A stretch of 38,039 nucleotides of DNA from positions 211,037-249,075 of the forward strand of contig NZ_KB903554.1 of NCBI RefSeq assembly GCF_000379805.1, given 5' to 3'. Both the position numbers and the translations under genes were made by a program. Positions within the stretch are counted from its first letter, which is position 1; every line of letters starts with the position of its first letter. Source of the DNA: Lewinella cohaerens DSM 23179 (GTDB taxonomy: Bacteria; Bacteroidota; Bacteroidia; Chitinophagales; Saprospiraceae). Under the pieces are notes generated by a model. It was not told where the DNA came from. It did not search any database and worked only from the letters and a program-made list of their open reading frames with translations. Shown piece by piece: positions 23,678 to 32,838 of this stretch.

Positions 23678-25783
23678 CTACTTCGCAATTACCAGTCGTT
23701 TGGTCATCTTTTCTGTGGCTGTTTGCAAGCTTACGAAGTAAACTCCATTCGCGAGACCAAGGCGTTGTAAGTCCAGCGTTTGTGATTGTTGGTCCATACT
23801 CCAGGCTTGGTGCCAAACTATCCGGCCAACTTGATCCATTATCGTTAATTCCGCATTTTCAGAAAGTGGCTTTACGCTAACATTCACGGCATCCTTCGCA
23901 GGGTTAGGAGCTAGCTGTAATCCCAAGGTTCTGGCAGCTGGAATAGCAATAGTTAACTGCGGCAGCTCACCCCCTGGGTTATTCACCGATTGCTGCTTTT
24001 GCTGATCAGTCGTTTGCGCTTGTGTCATTTCATCCTCCGACGCTATTAATCCCGCTGTGGAAAGTACATTTACTGAATAGTCCTCTACTTCTCCGTCACC
24101 AAAGTTATCGCAAGCGTTTGCATATTGATTGTACTGCATGGCTACCCGCATACGGGTGGAGCCTGCTAATGCATCTGTTGGTATCGTCATAGAGGTTATA
24201 ATGTTTCCATTGCCATTTTCTTGTACCATCAGTTCAGCGGCACTGAAATCCCCATCTTGGTTCCAGTCTACCCAAACCCGCCAGTATTCTTGGTAGGAGC
24301 TACCCGAAAAACCTGGGCGCAATCTCATGTTATAGGTTGATCCGGTGCTCACATTGGTACTCAAGGCCGTATAATCACCATAGCCGCCATCGTCACCAGA
24401 ATTGTTATTGATGCTTCTTAAACGTACTCTTCTGATCCATTCGTAACTCGTATTTTGTCCTTCTGATTCACAATAAGAAATACAACCAGGAATATCTTCA
24501 CAATTTGCAATAACGACCGTATAATCCTCTACTTCTCCTTCAAAGTCATCGTCGCAAGTATTCTCAAAATCACCATAACTCATCACAACGCGCATTGTGG
24601 TTGTGCCTGTCAAAGTACCTTCCGGTAGTAAGATATTTGCTAATTGAAGCCCTTCTCCTTGTATTTGTGCAACTCTTTCAGCTGGATTAGAAAACACCCC
24701 ATCCTGATTAAAATCGATATAGACGCGCCATCTTTCCGTGTAACTGCTAGCTGCATAACCGGGAGTGAGGGCTATTTCATAATTATTGCCAATTGCGAGC
24801 GTAGTGCTTAATGAAGTGAAATCAGCATACCCTCCATTATCTCCGGAATTATTATTTAGATCAGCTACTGCTACTGTTTCAATCCATTCATAAATGGTGT
24901 TATTTGGAGTAGTAACTTGTACTTGCGTAAAACACGAATTCGATAAACTGCCATCACTTACGGTAAGCGTAACGGTATACGTACCGGGTGCAAAAGGACC
25001 TTCATTGTCTATACTGTAGGTAAGCGGATCGCCATCTGGATCAAAAGAGCCAGCGTCAAAATCGGCAGGGAATAATAGTGGTGATTCACAATCTCCACCT
25101 ACGGAGACACTAAGCCCATTTAGACAAACAGCAACGGGAGCTTCGTTTTCACAAAAACCACCGGGGTCAACAATACTCACCTCCGAGAAACAAGTATTGG
25201 TATTGCCACCAACATCTTCTACCGTTAGGAAAAGGGTAAATGTTTCTCCTACATCAGAGCAATCAAATTCCGTAGGACCGCTGCTAATACTGAGATCAAT
25301 ATCACAGTTGTCGAAACTACCTGCATCAATATATTCAGGCAAGGCGGTAATCGTACCGTCGGGGCCCAGGCTCACATTGACATTACTGACACAAATGGCC
25401 GTAGGGCTCATCTTATCTTCGACAGTAACGGTACTCCAACATTGATTCGTAGAACTGCCATCGCTAACAGTAAGAAAAACAGTATAAACACCAGGATCAT
25501 AAGGCCCAGGGTTATCTAAACTAAAGGTAAGTGGATCGCCATCATCATCAGACGAGCCTCCATCAATCATTTCTGGTGTTAGGGTAACATCGCAGCTGCT
25601 TCCTACCGCTACATAAACATAGGCTAGACATACAGCAAGAAGCCCAGCCTCTGAAATATTTTCACCAGATGGTGTTCTAAAAGGGGCATTCTCAGGAATA
25701 CTGCCCGCAAAAAGGTGACTAAAGGTTAAAAATAAGGAGCAGAAAAAGGTAAGGTAGGGACGCGTAATAGATAAATGCTTCAT
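23678..25783 (-). CDS. Type IX secreted GEVED-domain protein with Ig-like repeats
   Basis: The 701-residue protein begins with a signal peptide (YLTFFCSLFLTFSHLFAGS). The N-terminal part (about 45-300) has three to four Ig/HYR-like repeats, alternately of the form AVCLxxVxVxVG with DPDGDPLTYSIDNEGPFAPG and CFTQV cysteines. Two GEVED domains follow (about 310-430 and 440-570): SYTERWRVYIDFNQDGVF, GEVEDYTVVIANCEDI and then SYQEYWRVWVDWNQDGDF, GEVEDYSVNVLS. The final 80 residues, LQLAPNPAKDAVNVSV to TEKMTKRLVIAK, form a type IX sorting domain. It should be exported and attached to or released from the cell surface, perhaps for adhesion. Function is otherwise unknown. Confidence 0.88.
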   Translation of the reverse strand: MKHLSITRPYLTFFCSLFLTFSHLFAGSIPENAPFRTPSGENISEAGLLAVCLAYVYVAVGSSCDVTLTPEMIDGGSSDDDGDPLTFSLDNPGPYDPGVYTVFLTVSDGSSTNQCWSTVTVEDKMSPTAICVSNVNVSLGPDGTITALPEYIDAGSFDNCDIDLSISSGPTEFDCSDVGETFTLFLTVEDVGGNTNTCFSEVSIVDPGGFCENEAPVAVCLNGLSVSVGGDCESPLLFPADFDAGSFDPDGDPLTYSIDNEGPFAPGTYTVTLTVSDGSLSNSCFTQVQVTTPNNTIYEWIETVAVADLNNNSGDNGGYADFTSLSTTLAIGNNYEIALTPGYAASSYTERWRVYIDFNQDGVFSNPAERVAQIQGEGLQLANILLPEGTLTGTTTMRVVMSYGDFENTCDDDFEGEVEDYTVVIANCEDIPGCISYCESEGQNTSYEWIRRVRLRSINNNSGDDGGYGDYTALSTNVSTGSTYNMRLRPGFSGSSYQEYWRVWVDWNQDGDFSAAELMVQENGNGNIITSMTIPTDALAGSTRMRVAMQYNQYANACDNFGDGEVEDYSVNVLSTAGLIASEDEMTQAQTTDQQKQQSVNNPGGELPQLTIAIPAARTLGLQLAPNPAKDAVNVSVKPLSENAELTIMDQVGRIVWHQAWSMDQQSQTLDLQRLGLANGVYFVSLQTATEKMTKRLVIAK

Positions 25784-25974
25784 AGCAAATTCTTCTTTTA
25801 GGTGTTTTAGGATATGGATTTATAAACCGAAACTGTCCATAAATCTAATGATTATAGACACTAAGATAATGCATTGAATAATAACTCATTAATCATATTC
25901 TATTTTTTTTGAATATTTATCCGCCTTTCATTTAAAGGCATCATCTGAAATATGGCCTAACGATTTCTAATACG

Positions 25975-25982
25975 TACCTTTA
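25975..25982 (+). promoter_or_regulatory. Near-consensus -7 element touching the start codon of the VPS10-like gene
   Basis: TACCTTTA (25975-25982) differs from the TAnnTTTG consensus only in the last base. The ATG follows at 25984, so the transcript would be leaderless. The rest of the gap 25784-25983 between the divergent genes is AT-rich and holds a small CCTTT-cattt-AAAGG hairpin near 25924. Confidence 0.35.
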
Positions 25983-25983
25983 A

Positions 25984-28941
25984 ATGAAAATGCTCGCACG
26001 AAGCCGCCTACTCCTTTTCTCTTTCCTATTAGGTATTTCTTATCTCCTTAGTGCTCAATCCGATCCGGCTCATTTCCAGAGTTTGGAATGGCGCAATATT
26101 GGCCCCGCCAACATGATGGGCCGAATTGCAGATATTGATGCCTTGAATACCGACTATCGCCATGTCATTTGTGCCTCCGCTTCGGGAGGTGTTTTTCAAA
26201 GTAAGAATGGAGGGATCACCTGGGACGCTATTTTTGATGACTATGGCGCGGGGTCCATTGGCTCTGTTGCTTTACACCAGGCGCAACCGGAGATCATCTG
26301 GGTAGGAACGGGCGAATCTGCCAATCGCAACAGCTCAGGTTGGGGAGATGGTTTGTACAAAAGTACCGACGGGGGGCAAAGTTTTGTTCATATTGGATTT
26401 GAGGACAGCCATCACATTGCAGACATTGCCTTACACCCTACTGACCCTAACATTGCTTATGTAGCAGTCGTTGGTCACCTTTGGGGATATAGTGGAAAAA
26501 GAGGCTTGTATAAAACAATAGACGGGGGCGAAAACTGGGAAAAGCTAACGAACAAGCTCCCCCAAGATGGCAAAACAGGCTGCACCGAAATCGTTATGCA
26601 CCCCGAAGATCCCAGTACCCTCATTGCTGGTTTTTATCATCGATTGCGGCAACCTTTTTATTACACCAGTGGAGGTGAACAAGGTGGATTATTCAAAAGT
26701 ACAGACAGTGGAAAAACTTGGAAAAAACTGACAGAAGGACTGCCTACTGGCGCTATGGGAATGATTGATATTTCCATTTGCAGAAAGTATCCCAATATTT
26801 TGGTGGCTGCCATTGAGGCGGATGAAAACTTGCCTAAAGGCGTACCGGGTTCCGGTGTGTATCGCTCCGATGACGGCGGTAACCATTGGCGTTTTTTGTA
26901 CAAACATGCCGTTCGGCCTTTTTACCACGGACAAATAGAAATTGACCCCTCCCGGCCTGATACGATTTACGTCGTTTCGCGTGACTTCCAAATCTCTTAT
27001 GATGGTGGTGAAACCTTTAAGCCCCGGCGTTGGCGCACGGATGGAGGTGATGATCACGCGATGTGGATAGCCCCTTATGATAGTGATATCATGTACTTGG
27101 GTACAGACCAAGGTTTACGGATCAGCATAGATGGTGGAGCGACTATTCTTTCTTACAACAACATGGCCATTGGCCAGTACTATGCGATAGGTGCAGACAT
27201 GCAAGACCCTTACTGGGTAGGCGGCGGTTTGCAAGATAATGGCTTGTGGGTAGGCCCCAGTAACAGCCGAGAACCCCGAGGGATTTTGAACGAACACAAC
27301 ACTTGGGTAGGCGAAGGTGATGGTTTCCATTTCCAGGTAGACCCTACCGATTGGCGAACAACCTACTTGGTGAATCACGTAGGTTTTGCCGTAAGGATAA
27401 ATCGTGAAACCAGAGCGTACGAGTACATTACACCAAGCCCTCAAACCATTAGCAATTACCGCGATCATTTCGACCCTAAACGTACTGATCCTTTAATTGA
27501 ATACACTATTGATCCAGGAGAACACTGGTTTTTCTACGAAGAAACCGACCGCCAAAAGCTTCCTCCTCAATTTCGGTTCAACTGGAGTAGCCCGCTGGTG
27601 CTCTCTCCTACCCTTCCCCAACGAATCTACTTTGCGGGTAACCATCTGTTCCGTTCCGATGACCGGGGAAAAAGTTGGCGCATTATCAGTCCTGATTTAA
27701 CCGGTAATGATCCGGCGTGGCGCAATCCATCCGCTAGTGGTTACCTCACGCGTAGTGTTACAGGTGGAGAGAATCATTTCACGATAGTGACCACCGCCGA
27801 ATCGCCCATGAATACGGATGTCGTCTGGGCAGGTACGGATGACGGTTACCTGCACGTAACCCGAGATGGTGGTCACCAATGGGAGGAAGTAGGTATTAAC
27901 CTCCCCGAGGTACCTCGCCGTGAAGCTGCCCCAGGAAAATCTTACGGAGGGAGTGCCTGGGTAAGTAGAGTGGAGCCTTCTCGGCATCAACCCGGGCGGT
28001 GCTATGTCACGCTAGACAATCATCGCTACGATGATATGCAGCCCTATGTTTTTGTTACCGAAGACTACGGAAAAACCTGGAAAGCACTTCAAGAAGGCTT
28101 GCCAAAAGAATGGAGTTGCTACGTTGTTCGAGAAGACCCACAGGTAGAAAACCTGCTTTTTGTGGGCACAGAAACTGCCGTGCATTTTAGCCTCGACCGA
28201 GGTGAGCATTGGCAAACGCTACGAAACAATATGCCTTGGGTAGCCATTCATGACTTGATCATCCACCCGCGCGAGGGAGACCTCATAGCGGGCACCCACG
28301 GTCGGAGCATCTGGATATTGGATGACCTGAGTGCATTGCGTGCCCTTGCACAAACAGGTAGCAAAGGAGAATTCAGTTTTCTACCAAGCCGGCGGGCTAC
28401 CCGTTGGCAAAGTATCAATACCGGGCGCAAGCAGCCCTATTTTGAATTTAGGGGCGAAAACCCTGCGCCTGGTGGACTGATCCAATGCTGGGTAGCTCCC
28501 GAAAAAGAAGGAGACTCGTTGACGATTACCGTCAAAGGAAATCTAACAGAAAGCCAGCGATGGAAAGTTGCCGCCAGGCCAGGCCTTAATCGCATCTATT
28601 GGGATTTGGATTTCCCGCCTGTTCCAGCGATGAAAGACATTTCCGTCATGTTGGAAACAATCGATCAATTGAGAGGAACCATTGAGGATAAAACGAAACA
28701 GAGCGAACTAGCGGAATTGTATAATGAGTTTGTAAAAGTCAGGCAAAACTATGATGAACATCGCTACCTGGAACTATGGGATATAATGTCTGCTACCTAT
28801 GGCCGCTACGGATATTCACTAGGCAAAAGGCCACGTAGAACAAGTGCGGAAGCCGGTCATTACGCGGTAGAAATTGAGTACCAGGGCCAAGTAGTCAGTG
28901 GCCAGATAGAGCTGAGAGACGACCCAATACTCGATAAATAA
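25984..28941 (+). CDS. Large exported VPS10/BNR beta-propeller protein
   Basis: The 985-residue protein starts with a signal peptide (LLLFSFLLGISYLLSAQS). It then has repeated BNR/Asp-box units of the form S-x-DGG-x-x-W: KNGGITWDAIFDD, KSTDGGQSFVHIGF, KTIDGGENWEKL, KSTDSGKTWKKLTEGLP, RSDDGGNHWRFLY, RSDDRGKSWRIISP, VTRDGGHQWEEVG, VTEDYGKTWKALQEGLP and SLDRGEHWQTL. The order and the start EWRNIGPANMMGRIADIDAL are typical of the VPS10/sortilin-type proteins of Bacteroidota, with two propellers and a C-terminal beta domain (residues about 800-985). BNR motifs do not prove glycosidase activity. No sorting domain at the end. ATG 25984 fits the promoter. Confidence 0.88.
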   Translation: MKMLARSRLLLFSFLLGISYLLSAQSDPAHFQSLEWRNIGPANMMGRIADIDALNTDYRHVICASASGGVFQSKNGGITWDAIFDDYGAGSIGSVALHQAQPEIIWVGTGESANRNSSGWGDGLYKSTDGGQSFVHIGFEDSHHIADIALHPTDPNIAYVAVVGHLWGYSGKRGLYKTIDGGENWEKLTNKLPQDGKTGCTEIVMHPEDPSTLIAGFYHRLRQPFYYTSGGEQGGLFKSTDSGKTWKKLTEGLPTGAMGMIDISICRKYPNILVAAIEADENLPKGVPGSGVYRSDDGGNHWRFLYKHAVRPFYHGQIEIDPSRPDTIYVVSRDFQISYDGGETFKPRRWRTDGGDDHAMWIAPYDSDIMYLGTDQGLRISIDGGATILSYNNMAIGQYYAIGADMQDPYWVGGGLQDNGLWVGPSNSREPRGILNEHNTWVGEGDGFHFQVDPTDWRTTYLVNHVGFAVRINRETRAYEYITPSPQTISNYRDHFDPKRTDPLIEYTIDPGEHWFFYEETDRQKLPPQFRFNWSSPLVLSPTLPQRIYFAGNHLFRSDDRGKSWRIISPDLTGNDPAWRNPSASGYLTRSVTGGENHFTIVTTAESPMNTDVVWAGTDDGYLHVTRDGGHQWEEVGINLPEVPRREAAPGKSYGGSAWVSRVEPSRHQPGRCYVTLDNHRYDDMQPYVFVTEDYGKTWKALQEGLPKEWSCYVVREDPQVENLLFVGTETAVHFSLDRGEHWQTLRNNMPWVAIHDLIIHPREGDLIAGTHGRSIWILDDLSALRALAQTGSKGEFSFLPSRRATRWQSINTGRKQPYFEFRGENPAPGGLIQCWVAPEKEGDSLTITVKGNLTESQRWKVAARPGLNRIYWDLDFPPVPAMKDISVMLETIDQLRGTIEDKTKQSELAELYNEFVKVRQNYDEHRYLELWDIMSATYGRYGYSLGKRPRRTSAEAGHYAVEIEYQGQVVSGQIELRDDPILDK

Positions 28942-29055
28942 ACAAGTCTTTCCGCAAGAAAAAGAAATAGGCTTTGGCTTGCAGGGTTAAAGAAAAGTTT
29001 CTTTCTTTGCGTTCCCCTCAATGAAAATTGCTTTTTTAGCATTTTCGTTCCATTT

Positions 29056-29129
29056 CGGGATGTAGCGCAGCCCGGTAGCGCGTTCGCCTGGGGGGCGAGA
29101 GGCCGCAGGTTCAAATCCTGTCATCCCGA
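29056..29129 (+). tRNA. tRNA-Pro (anticodon GGG)
   Basis: The 74 bases fold as a cloverleaf: acceptor arm CGGGATG/CATCCCG, D arm in GCGCAGCCCGGTAGCGC, anticodon stem TTCGC/GCGAG (one U-G wobble) around the loop CTGGGGG, which puts GGG at 34-36, and the T arm CAGG-TTCAAAT-CCTG. The discriminator is A at 29129. CCA is not encoded, as is common in this phylum. Confidence 0.95.
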
Positions 29130-29133
29130 CTTA

Positions 29134-29162
29134 AAGCCTGTTCTTCGGAACGGGCTTTTTTG
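29134..29162 (+). terminator. Intrinsic terminator of the tRNA
   Basis: AAGCCTGTTC (29134-29143) pairs with GAACGGGCTT (29148-29157) with one G-T wobble, closed by a stable TTCG tetraloop and followed by a T-run. This is a classical Rho-independent terminator, just 4 bases after the tRNA discriminator. Confidence 0.9.
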
Positions 29163-29167
29163 TTTTA

Positions 29168-29251
29168 AACCACCTAAGGGTTCTTCTTTTTAACCACTTA
29201 AGGCACATAAGTTTTTTTGAACCATGTAAGGGATTATAAGGACATTTAAGG
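29168..29251. repeat. Direct repeats, AACCAC(N)TAAGG family
   Basis: Four related units occur: AACCACCTAAGG (29168-29179), AACCACTTAAGG (29192-29203), AACCATGTAAGG (29220-29231) and GACATTTAAGG (29241-29251), spaced 21-28 bases apart with AT-rich spacers. The region lies between the tRNA terminator and the YciI-like gene and holds nothing else I can name. It may be a dispersed intergenic repeat. Confidence 0.5.
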
Positions 29252-29311
29252 TTTTTTAAAAACAAGGGGATGCAACGTCAGATTTACAATCTTCGAAACA
29301 AATTTTAAACT

Positions 29312-29596
29312 ATGTGGTATTTGCTCATCTATCAACTGGTCGATAATTACCTGGAAGCACGTGAGGCTTATCGGGCCGACCATTTCAAGCACGTAAAAGA
29401 AGCACAAGCCAAGGGCGCTTTTTTCATGGGGGGAGCATTTGACGATGGAAAAGAAGCCGGGCTCCTTTTCAAAGTGGGCAACAAACAAGAGGTGGCGCAC
29501 TTTGTACTTAATGATCCTTATTACAAGGCTGGGCTCGTGACGAGTTGGGAGGCCAAGTTGTGGCATGTGGTGATCGGGCCGGAACAACAACAGTGA
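29312..29596 (+). CDS. YciI-like protein
   Basis: The 94-residue protein has the ferredoxin-like YciI pattern: MWYLLIYQLVDNYLEAREAY, RADHFKHVKEAQAKGAFFMG, GAFDDGKEAGLLFKVGNKQE, VAHFVLNDPYYKAGLVTSWE and AKLWHVVIG. The paired His (in ADHFKHV) and Asp (in NDPYYKAGL) are the conserved residues of the family. YciI proteins are small dimers of unclear role, related to chlorite-dismutase-like and muconolactone-type folds; some bind or turn over small molecules. It stands alone and is convergent with the GH3 gene. Function not established. Confidence 0.85.
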   Translation: MWYLLIYQLVDNYLEAREAYRADHFKHVKEAQAKGAFFMGGAFDDGKEAGLLFKVGNKQEVAHFVLNDPYYKAGLVTSWEAKLWHVVIGPEQQQ

Positions 29597-29608
29597 CCTC
29601 CCAAGCGG

Positions 29609-31936
29609 TTACAATACTCCCTTCACCTTCTCTACCAAAATTTCGTTGGTTACAGTAAAGGTTTTTTTAAGGCGAATATCCGTACTGGATGCGCCTATTT
29701 TTACTTCATAGTCACCGGGTTCTACCATCCAGGCAGCATTATCCGTAGCGAAAGAAGCTAAATCTTTAGCAGTAAGGATAAAAGACAGTTTTTCTGTTTC
29801 TCCTGGCTGGAGGGTTTTGGTTTTACCAAACGCCTTAAGCTCTAAAGCAGGCTTTTCCATAGATTTCCCTGGTGCTGTGAGGTAGAGCTGTACGACTTCC
29901 TTACCACTGTATCCGCCGGTATTTTTCACGGTAACTTCTACCGTAAGGTTATCCGAAAAAGAGTCAGCGCTTAAAGACAAACCACTGTACTCAAAGTTGG
30001 TATATGACAAGCCAAAACCAAATGGGTAAGCAGTAGGCTTTTGGTAAGTATGGTAGTAGCGATAACCAACCATGATTCCTTCATCATAGCTAATTTTAGT
30101 GTCTTTACCCATACTCATTGGACCTACCATTTTTTCTTTACCACCAGGAATTTCTTCTCCTGGAAAAGTAGCTGCACTGGGAACATCATCATAACTTATT
30201 GGAAAAGTAGTTGGTAATTTACCGGAAGGAGTCACCTTTCCAGTCAACACATCAGCAAGCGCATTACCTGCTTCCTGGCCACCTTGCCAGGCGAGAACAA
30301 CCGCATCCACCTGATCACGCCAGCTAGCCATTTCGATGACATTACCAATATTCAGCAGTACTACTACTTTTTTGCCCGCTGCGTGATATACATCGCTGAC
30401 GGCTTTGATCATTGACTTTTCAGCAGCGGTCAGATAGAAGTCTCCTTCTTGTTTGCGGTCTTGAAACTCCCCTGAATTACGGCCGATGGTGATGAAAGCC
30501 ATCTCTGTAGAAGCGGCGGTCTTTTCTATTGCCGCCTTTTCTAGTGATTTTTCCTTGATGGGAGGTAGCAATTCAAAAAAGAATTTCTTTTCCGGCAAAT
30601 TGGCCTTTTCCTTGGCAATATAAGTTTCGTAACCAGCCTTTAGGTCAGAATCAAGGGTGATACCTGCATTTTCCAGCCCTTCTACCAATGATACGGTGTA
30701 GGCTTCATTGACATCTCCACTACCCGTGCCACCAGCAATAAAGTCATACGAACCGATCCCGAAGGCTGCCACCTTCTTGGTGTCTTCAGAAAGCGGTAAA
30801 GCCTTGTCCTGATTTTTCAGCAACACAATCCCTTCGGCACCTGCTCTACGTGCTATTTCCGCGTGCTTCTCAAGATCAGGACTATTGCTGTAAGCATAAT
30901 TGTTGTAAACAGGTGACTGCAACAAAATGCGCAAAATACGCCCTACGTTTCTGTCCAGTACAGCTTCGTCTAGCTCACCTGCTTTTACCGCTTGTAAAAT
31001 TGCAACTCTCTGCTCGGGAGCACCTGGCATGATGAGATCATTGCCTGCTTCCATCTGCGCCACGGCATCATCTCCAGCAAACCAATCCGTCATCACCAAT
31101 CCTTCAAAGCCCCATTCCTCGCGGAGGATAACCTCCAGAAGGTCACTGCTCTGAGAGGTATAGGTCCCGTTTATCTTATTGTAAGAACTCATCACGGTCC
31201 AAGGCTGGGCATTCTTCACAACGATCTCAAATCCTCGAAGGTAAATTTCTCGCAAGGCTCGGGCACCAACCTCCGTATCCAACATCATTCGGTTGGTCTC
31301 ACTGTTATTGGCGACGAAGTGCTTAATGCTTGTTCCAACGCCATTTGATTCTACCCCATTTACGATGGCCGCTGCCATGTATCCACTTAAATAGGGGTCC
31401 TCCGAATAATATTCAAAGTTGCGGCCCGCAAGCGGATTACGATGAATATTAAGGGCAGGAGCCAATAGAATATCAGCACCGTATTCCTTTACCTCTTCCC
31501 CGAATGCTTTACCCAATTCCTCGACCAAGTCCGTATCCCAACTTGAAGCCAAAAGCGTAGCAATAGGGAAAGCGGTGCAGTAAAAGGTCTTGTCCGTACC
31601 TTCTCTAGCTGGTTCAATACGAAGACCAGCAGGGCCATCAGAAAGTACCATAGATGAGATACCCAGGCGTTTTACCTCGTAAGTACTCCCCGCAGCTCCG
31701 GGCACCTTTTCGGGCTGTTCTGCTTCGGTCAACCCAGGAACATTCATCCCCATCCCCACTACTATACTTGCTTTTTCTTCCAGTGTCAACTGAGCAATCC
31801 AATCCTTTACCTGCTGATCAATAGCAGCATTGGTCGCCTCATTTTCCAGCGATTTACTCTCCTCCATGGTATTATTGTTGTTTTCACACGCTAAAAAGGT
31901 AAGCGAAAAAAATAAGACGACAAGTATTTTCTGCAT
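29609..31936 (-). CDS. Glycoside hydrolase family 3, lipoprotein (beta-glucosidase type)
   Basis: About 775 residues from ATG 31936. The signal [20 protein letters not shown] ends in a lipobox (LTFLAC), so it is a lipoprotein. The longer frame up to 31969 begins inside a palindrome and is unlikely. Family 3 features: [29 protein letters not shown], the [20 protein letters not shown] loop, [20 protein letters not shown], and [20 protein letters not shown] with the nucleophile aspartate of the VMTDW motif. GH3 C-terminal and FnIII-like domains follow ([20 protein letters not shown]). It releases terminal beta-linked sugars, glucose or xylose; sugar not determinable. It is divergent from a Nudix-type regulator, probably its regulator. 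Confidence 0.92.
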   Translation of the reverse strand: MQKILVVLFFSLTFLACENNNNTMEESKSLENEATNAAIDQQVKDWIAQLTLEEKASIVVGMGMNVPGLTEAEQPEKVPGAAGSTYEVKRLGISSMVLSDGPAGLRIEPAREGTDKTFYCTAFPIATLLASSWDTDLVEELGKAFGEEVKEYGADILLAPALNIHRNPLAGRNFEYYSEDPYLSGYMAAAIVNGVESNGVGTSIKHFVANNSETNRMMLDTEVGARALREIYLRGFEIVVKNAQPWTVMSSYNKINGTYTSQSSDLLEVILREEWGFEGLVMTDWFAGDDAVAQMEAGNDLIMPGAPEQRVAILQAVKAGELDEAVLDRNVGRILRILLQSPVYNNYAYSNSPDLEKHAEIARRAGAEGIVLLKNQDKALPLSEDTKKVAAFGIGSYDFIAGGTGSGDVNEAYTVSLVEGLENAGITLDSDLKAGYETYIAKEKANLPEKKFFFELLPPIKEKSLEKAAIEKTAASTEMAFITIGRNSGEFQDRKQEGDFYLTAAEKSMIKAVSDVYHAAGKKVVVLLNIGNVIEMASWRDQVDAVVLAWQGGQEAGNALADVLTGKVTPSGKLPTTFPISYDDVPSAATFPGEEIPGGKEKMVGPMSMGKDTKISYDEGIMVGYRYYHTYQKPTAYPFGFGLSYTNFEYSGLSLSADSFSDNLTVEVTVKNTGGYSGKEVVQLYLTAPGKSMEKPALELKAFGKTKTLQPGETEKLSFILTAKDLASFATDNAAWMVEPGDYEVKIGASSTDIRLKKTFTVTNEILVEKVKGVL

Positions 31937-31950
31937 GGCCAAATATTTTA

Positions 31951-31969
31951 TTGTGTCACAATGACACAA
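31951..31969. promoter_or_regulatory. Perfect palindromic operator between GH3 and the Nudix-type regulator
   Basis: TTGTGTCACAATGACACAA is a perfect 8-bp inverted repeat around CAA, and it includes the GT-N7-AC core of NrtR/AraR-type sites. It lies 15 bases before the GH3 start. On the minus strand TATATTTG (31974-31967) matches the -7 element, so the operator covers the expected start of transcription of the GH3 gene. It lies about 40-60 bases upstream of the regulator's own promoter. Confidence 0.7.
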
Positions 31970-32000
31970 ATATAGAAAATTATTTATCCACCTTATTAAT

Positions 32001-32008
32001 TATCTTTG
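32001..32008 (+). promoter_or_regulatory. Candidate -7 element of the Nudix-type regulator gene
   Basis: TATCTTTG is a full TAnnTTTG match, 51 bases before the ATG at 32059, implying a leader of about 40-45 bases. It supports ATG 32059 over the longer frame that begins in the palindrome at 31951. Confidence 0.45.
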
Positions 32009-32058
32009 ATTTTTATCAATCACCATGCTTTGAACTTGCTCATATCCCTGTACAGAAA

Positions 32059-32802
32059 ATGAATCCGTCTAATTATCTCCCCTCCGTATCAATAGATTGC
32101 GTTATTCTCGGATTCCATGACAATGAGCTTAGGGTACTGCTTTTGAAATTAAAAAACCAGGCTACCTGGGCTTTACCTGGAGGTTTTGTGGAGGCCGATC
32201 AAGACCTGGATTTAGCGGCTACTGTAGTTTTGAAAAACAGAACAGGTTTACAAGACATTTTCTTGAAACAATTCAAAGTCTTTGGTGCAGCCAACCGTAC
32301 CCAGAAAGAAACGGTAGATAAGATGGTAAAGGACGGACTCTTGCCCGAGACCTCCCGAGCGTGGTTTGCGCAACGCTTTATTTCGGTTGGTTACTATGCC
32401 TTGGTAGAGTATTCTAAAGTAGTAACACCACAACCTGATTTCACCTCAGAAGTATGCGAATGGGTTCCCTTGAATAATCTTCCTCCGATGATTATTGACC
32501 ATGCCGAGATCATCCAGCAAGCGCATATTACGCTAAAGAAAGAATTGAATTACCAGCCTATCGGCCTCAACCTTCTCCCTGACGAATTTACGATCCCGGA
32601 GCTGCAAGCCCTCTACGAAACCATCCTTATACGTAAACTCGACCGCCGCAACTTCCGACGTAAAATACTTACTTATGGCATCCTTGTAGACACAGGAAAG
32701 CGCCGTATGGGGGCCCAAAATAGGGCACCTATCATCTACAAATTTGATCAGGAGGAATACCAAAAAGTCTTGGCGCAGGAGTTGGAGAATGGGATATTTT
32801 AA
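32059..32802 (+). CDS. Nudix-fold winged-helix regulator with degenerate Nudix box (AraR/NrtR type)
   Basis: About 247 residues from ATG 32059 (MNPSNYLPSVSIDCVILGFH). The Nudix-fold domain runs to about 150 and the winged helix follows (YQPIGLNLLPDEFTIPELQA, DRRNFRRKILTYGILVDTGK). The Nudix box reads GFVEADQDLDLAATVVLKNR, where the REU-x-EE residues are replaced by VVL-K-NR, so hydrolysis should be lost. Such proteins, for example AraR of Bacteroides, use the dead Nudix fold to sense a sugar. Divergent from a GH3 glycosidase, with a palindrome between them, it most likely represses the GH3 gene in response to a sugar. It is a clear paralogue of the regulator at 20646-21362. Confidence 0.82.
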   Translation: MNPSNYLPSVSIDCVILGFHDNELRVLLLKLKNQATWALPGGFVEADQDLDLAATVVLKNRTGLQDIFLKQFKVFGAANRTQKETVDKMVKDGLLPETSRAWFAQRFISVGYYALVEYSKVVTPQPDFTSEVCEWVPLNNLPPMIIDHAEIIQQAHITLKKELNYQPIGLNLLPDEFTIPELQALYETILIRKLDRRNFRRKILTYGILVDTGKRRMGAQNRAPIIYKFDQEEYQKVLAQELENGIF

Positions 32803-32838
32803 GTTGACTATTATTTTTATAAGCGCACCATTAAACTT

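Noticed and set aside
25984-28941. Sialidase/glycosyl hydrolase reading of the BNR repeats
   Set aside because: BNR repeats alone occur in many propellers; the layout and N-terminal sequence fit VPS10-type proteins and no sialidase catalytic residues can be identified.
29041-29130. Prophage or island attachment site at tRNA-Pro
   Set aside because: No integrase and no repeated copy of the tRNA 3' end is visible downstream within the window.
31937-32058. Longer starts of GH3 (31969) and of the Nudix-type regulator (31951), both beginning M-C-H
   Set aside because: Both begin inside the 19-bp palindrome, which explains their mirrored first residues; the true starts fit the lipoprotein signal and promoter matches further in.
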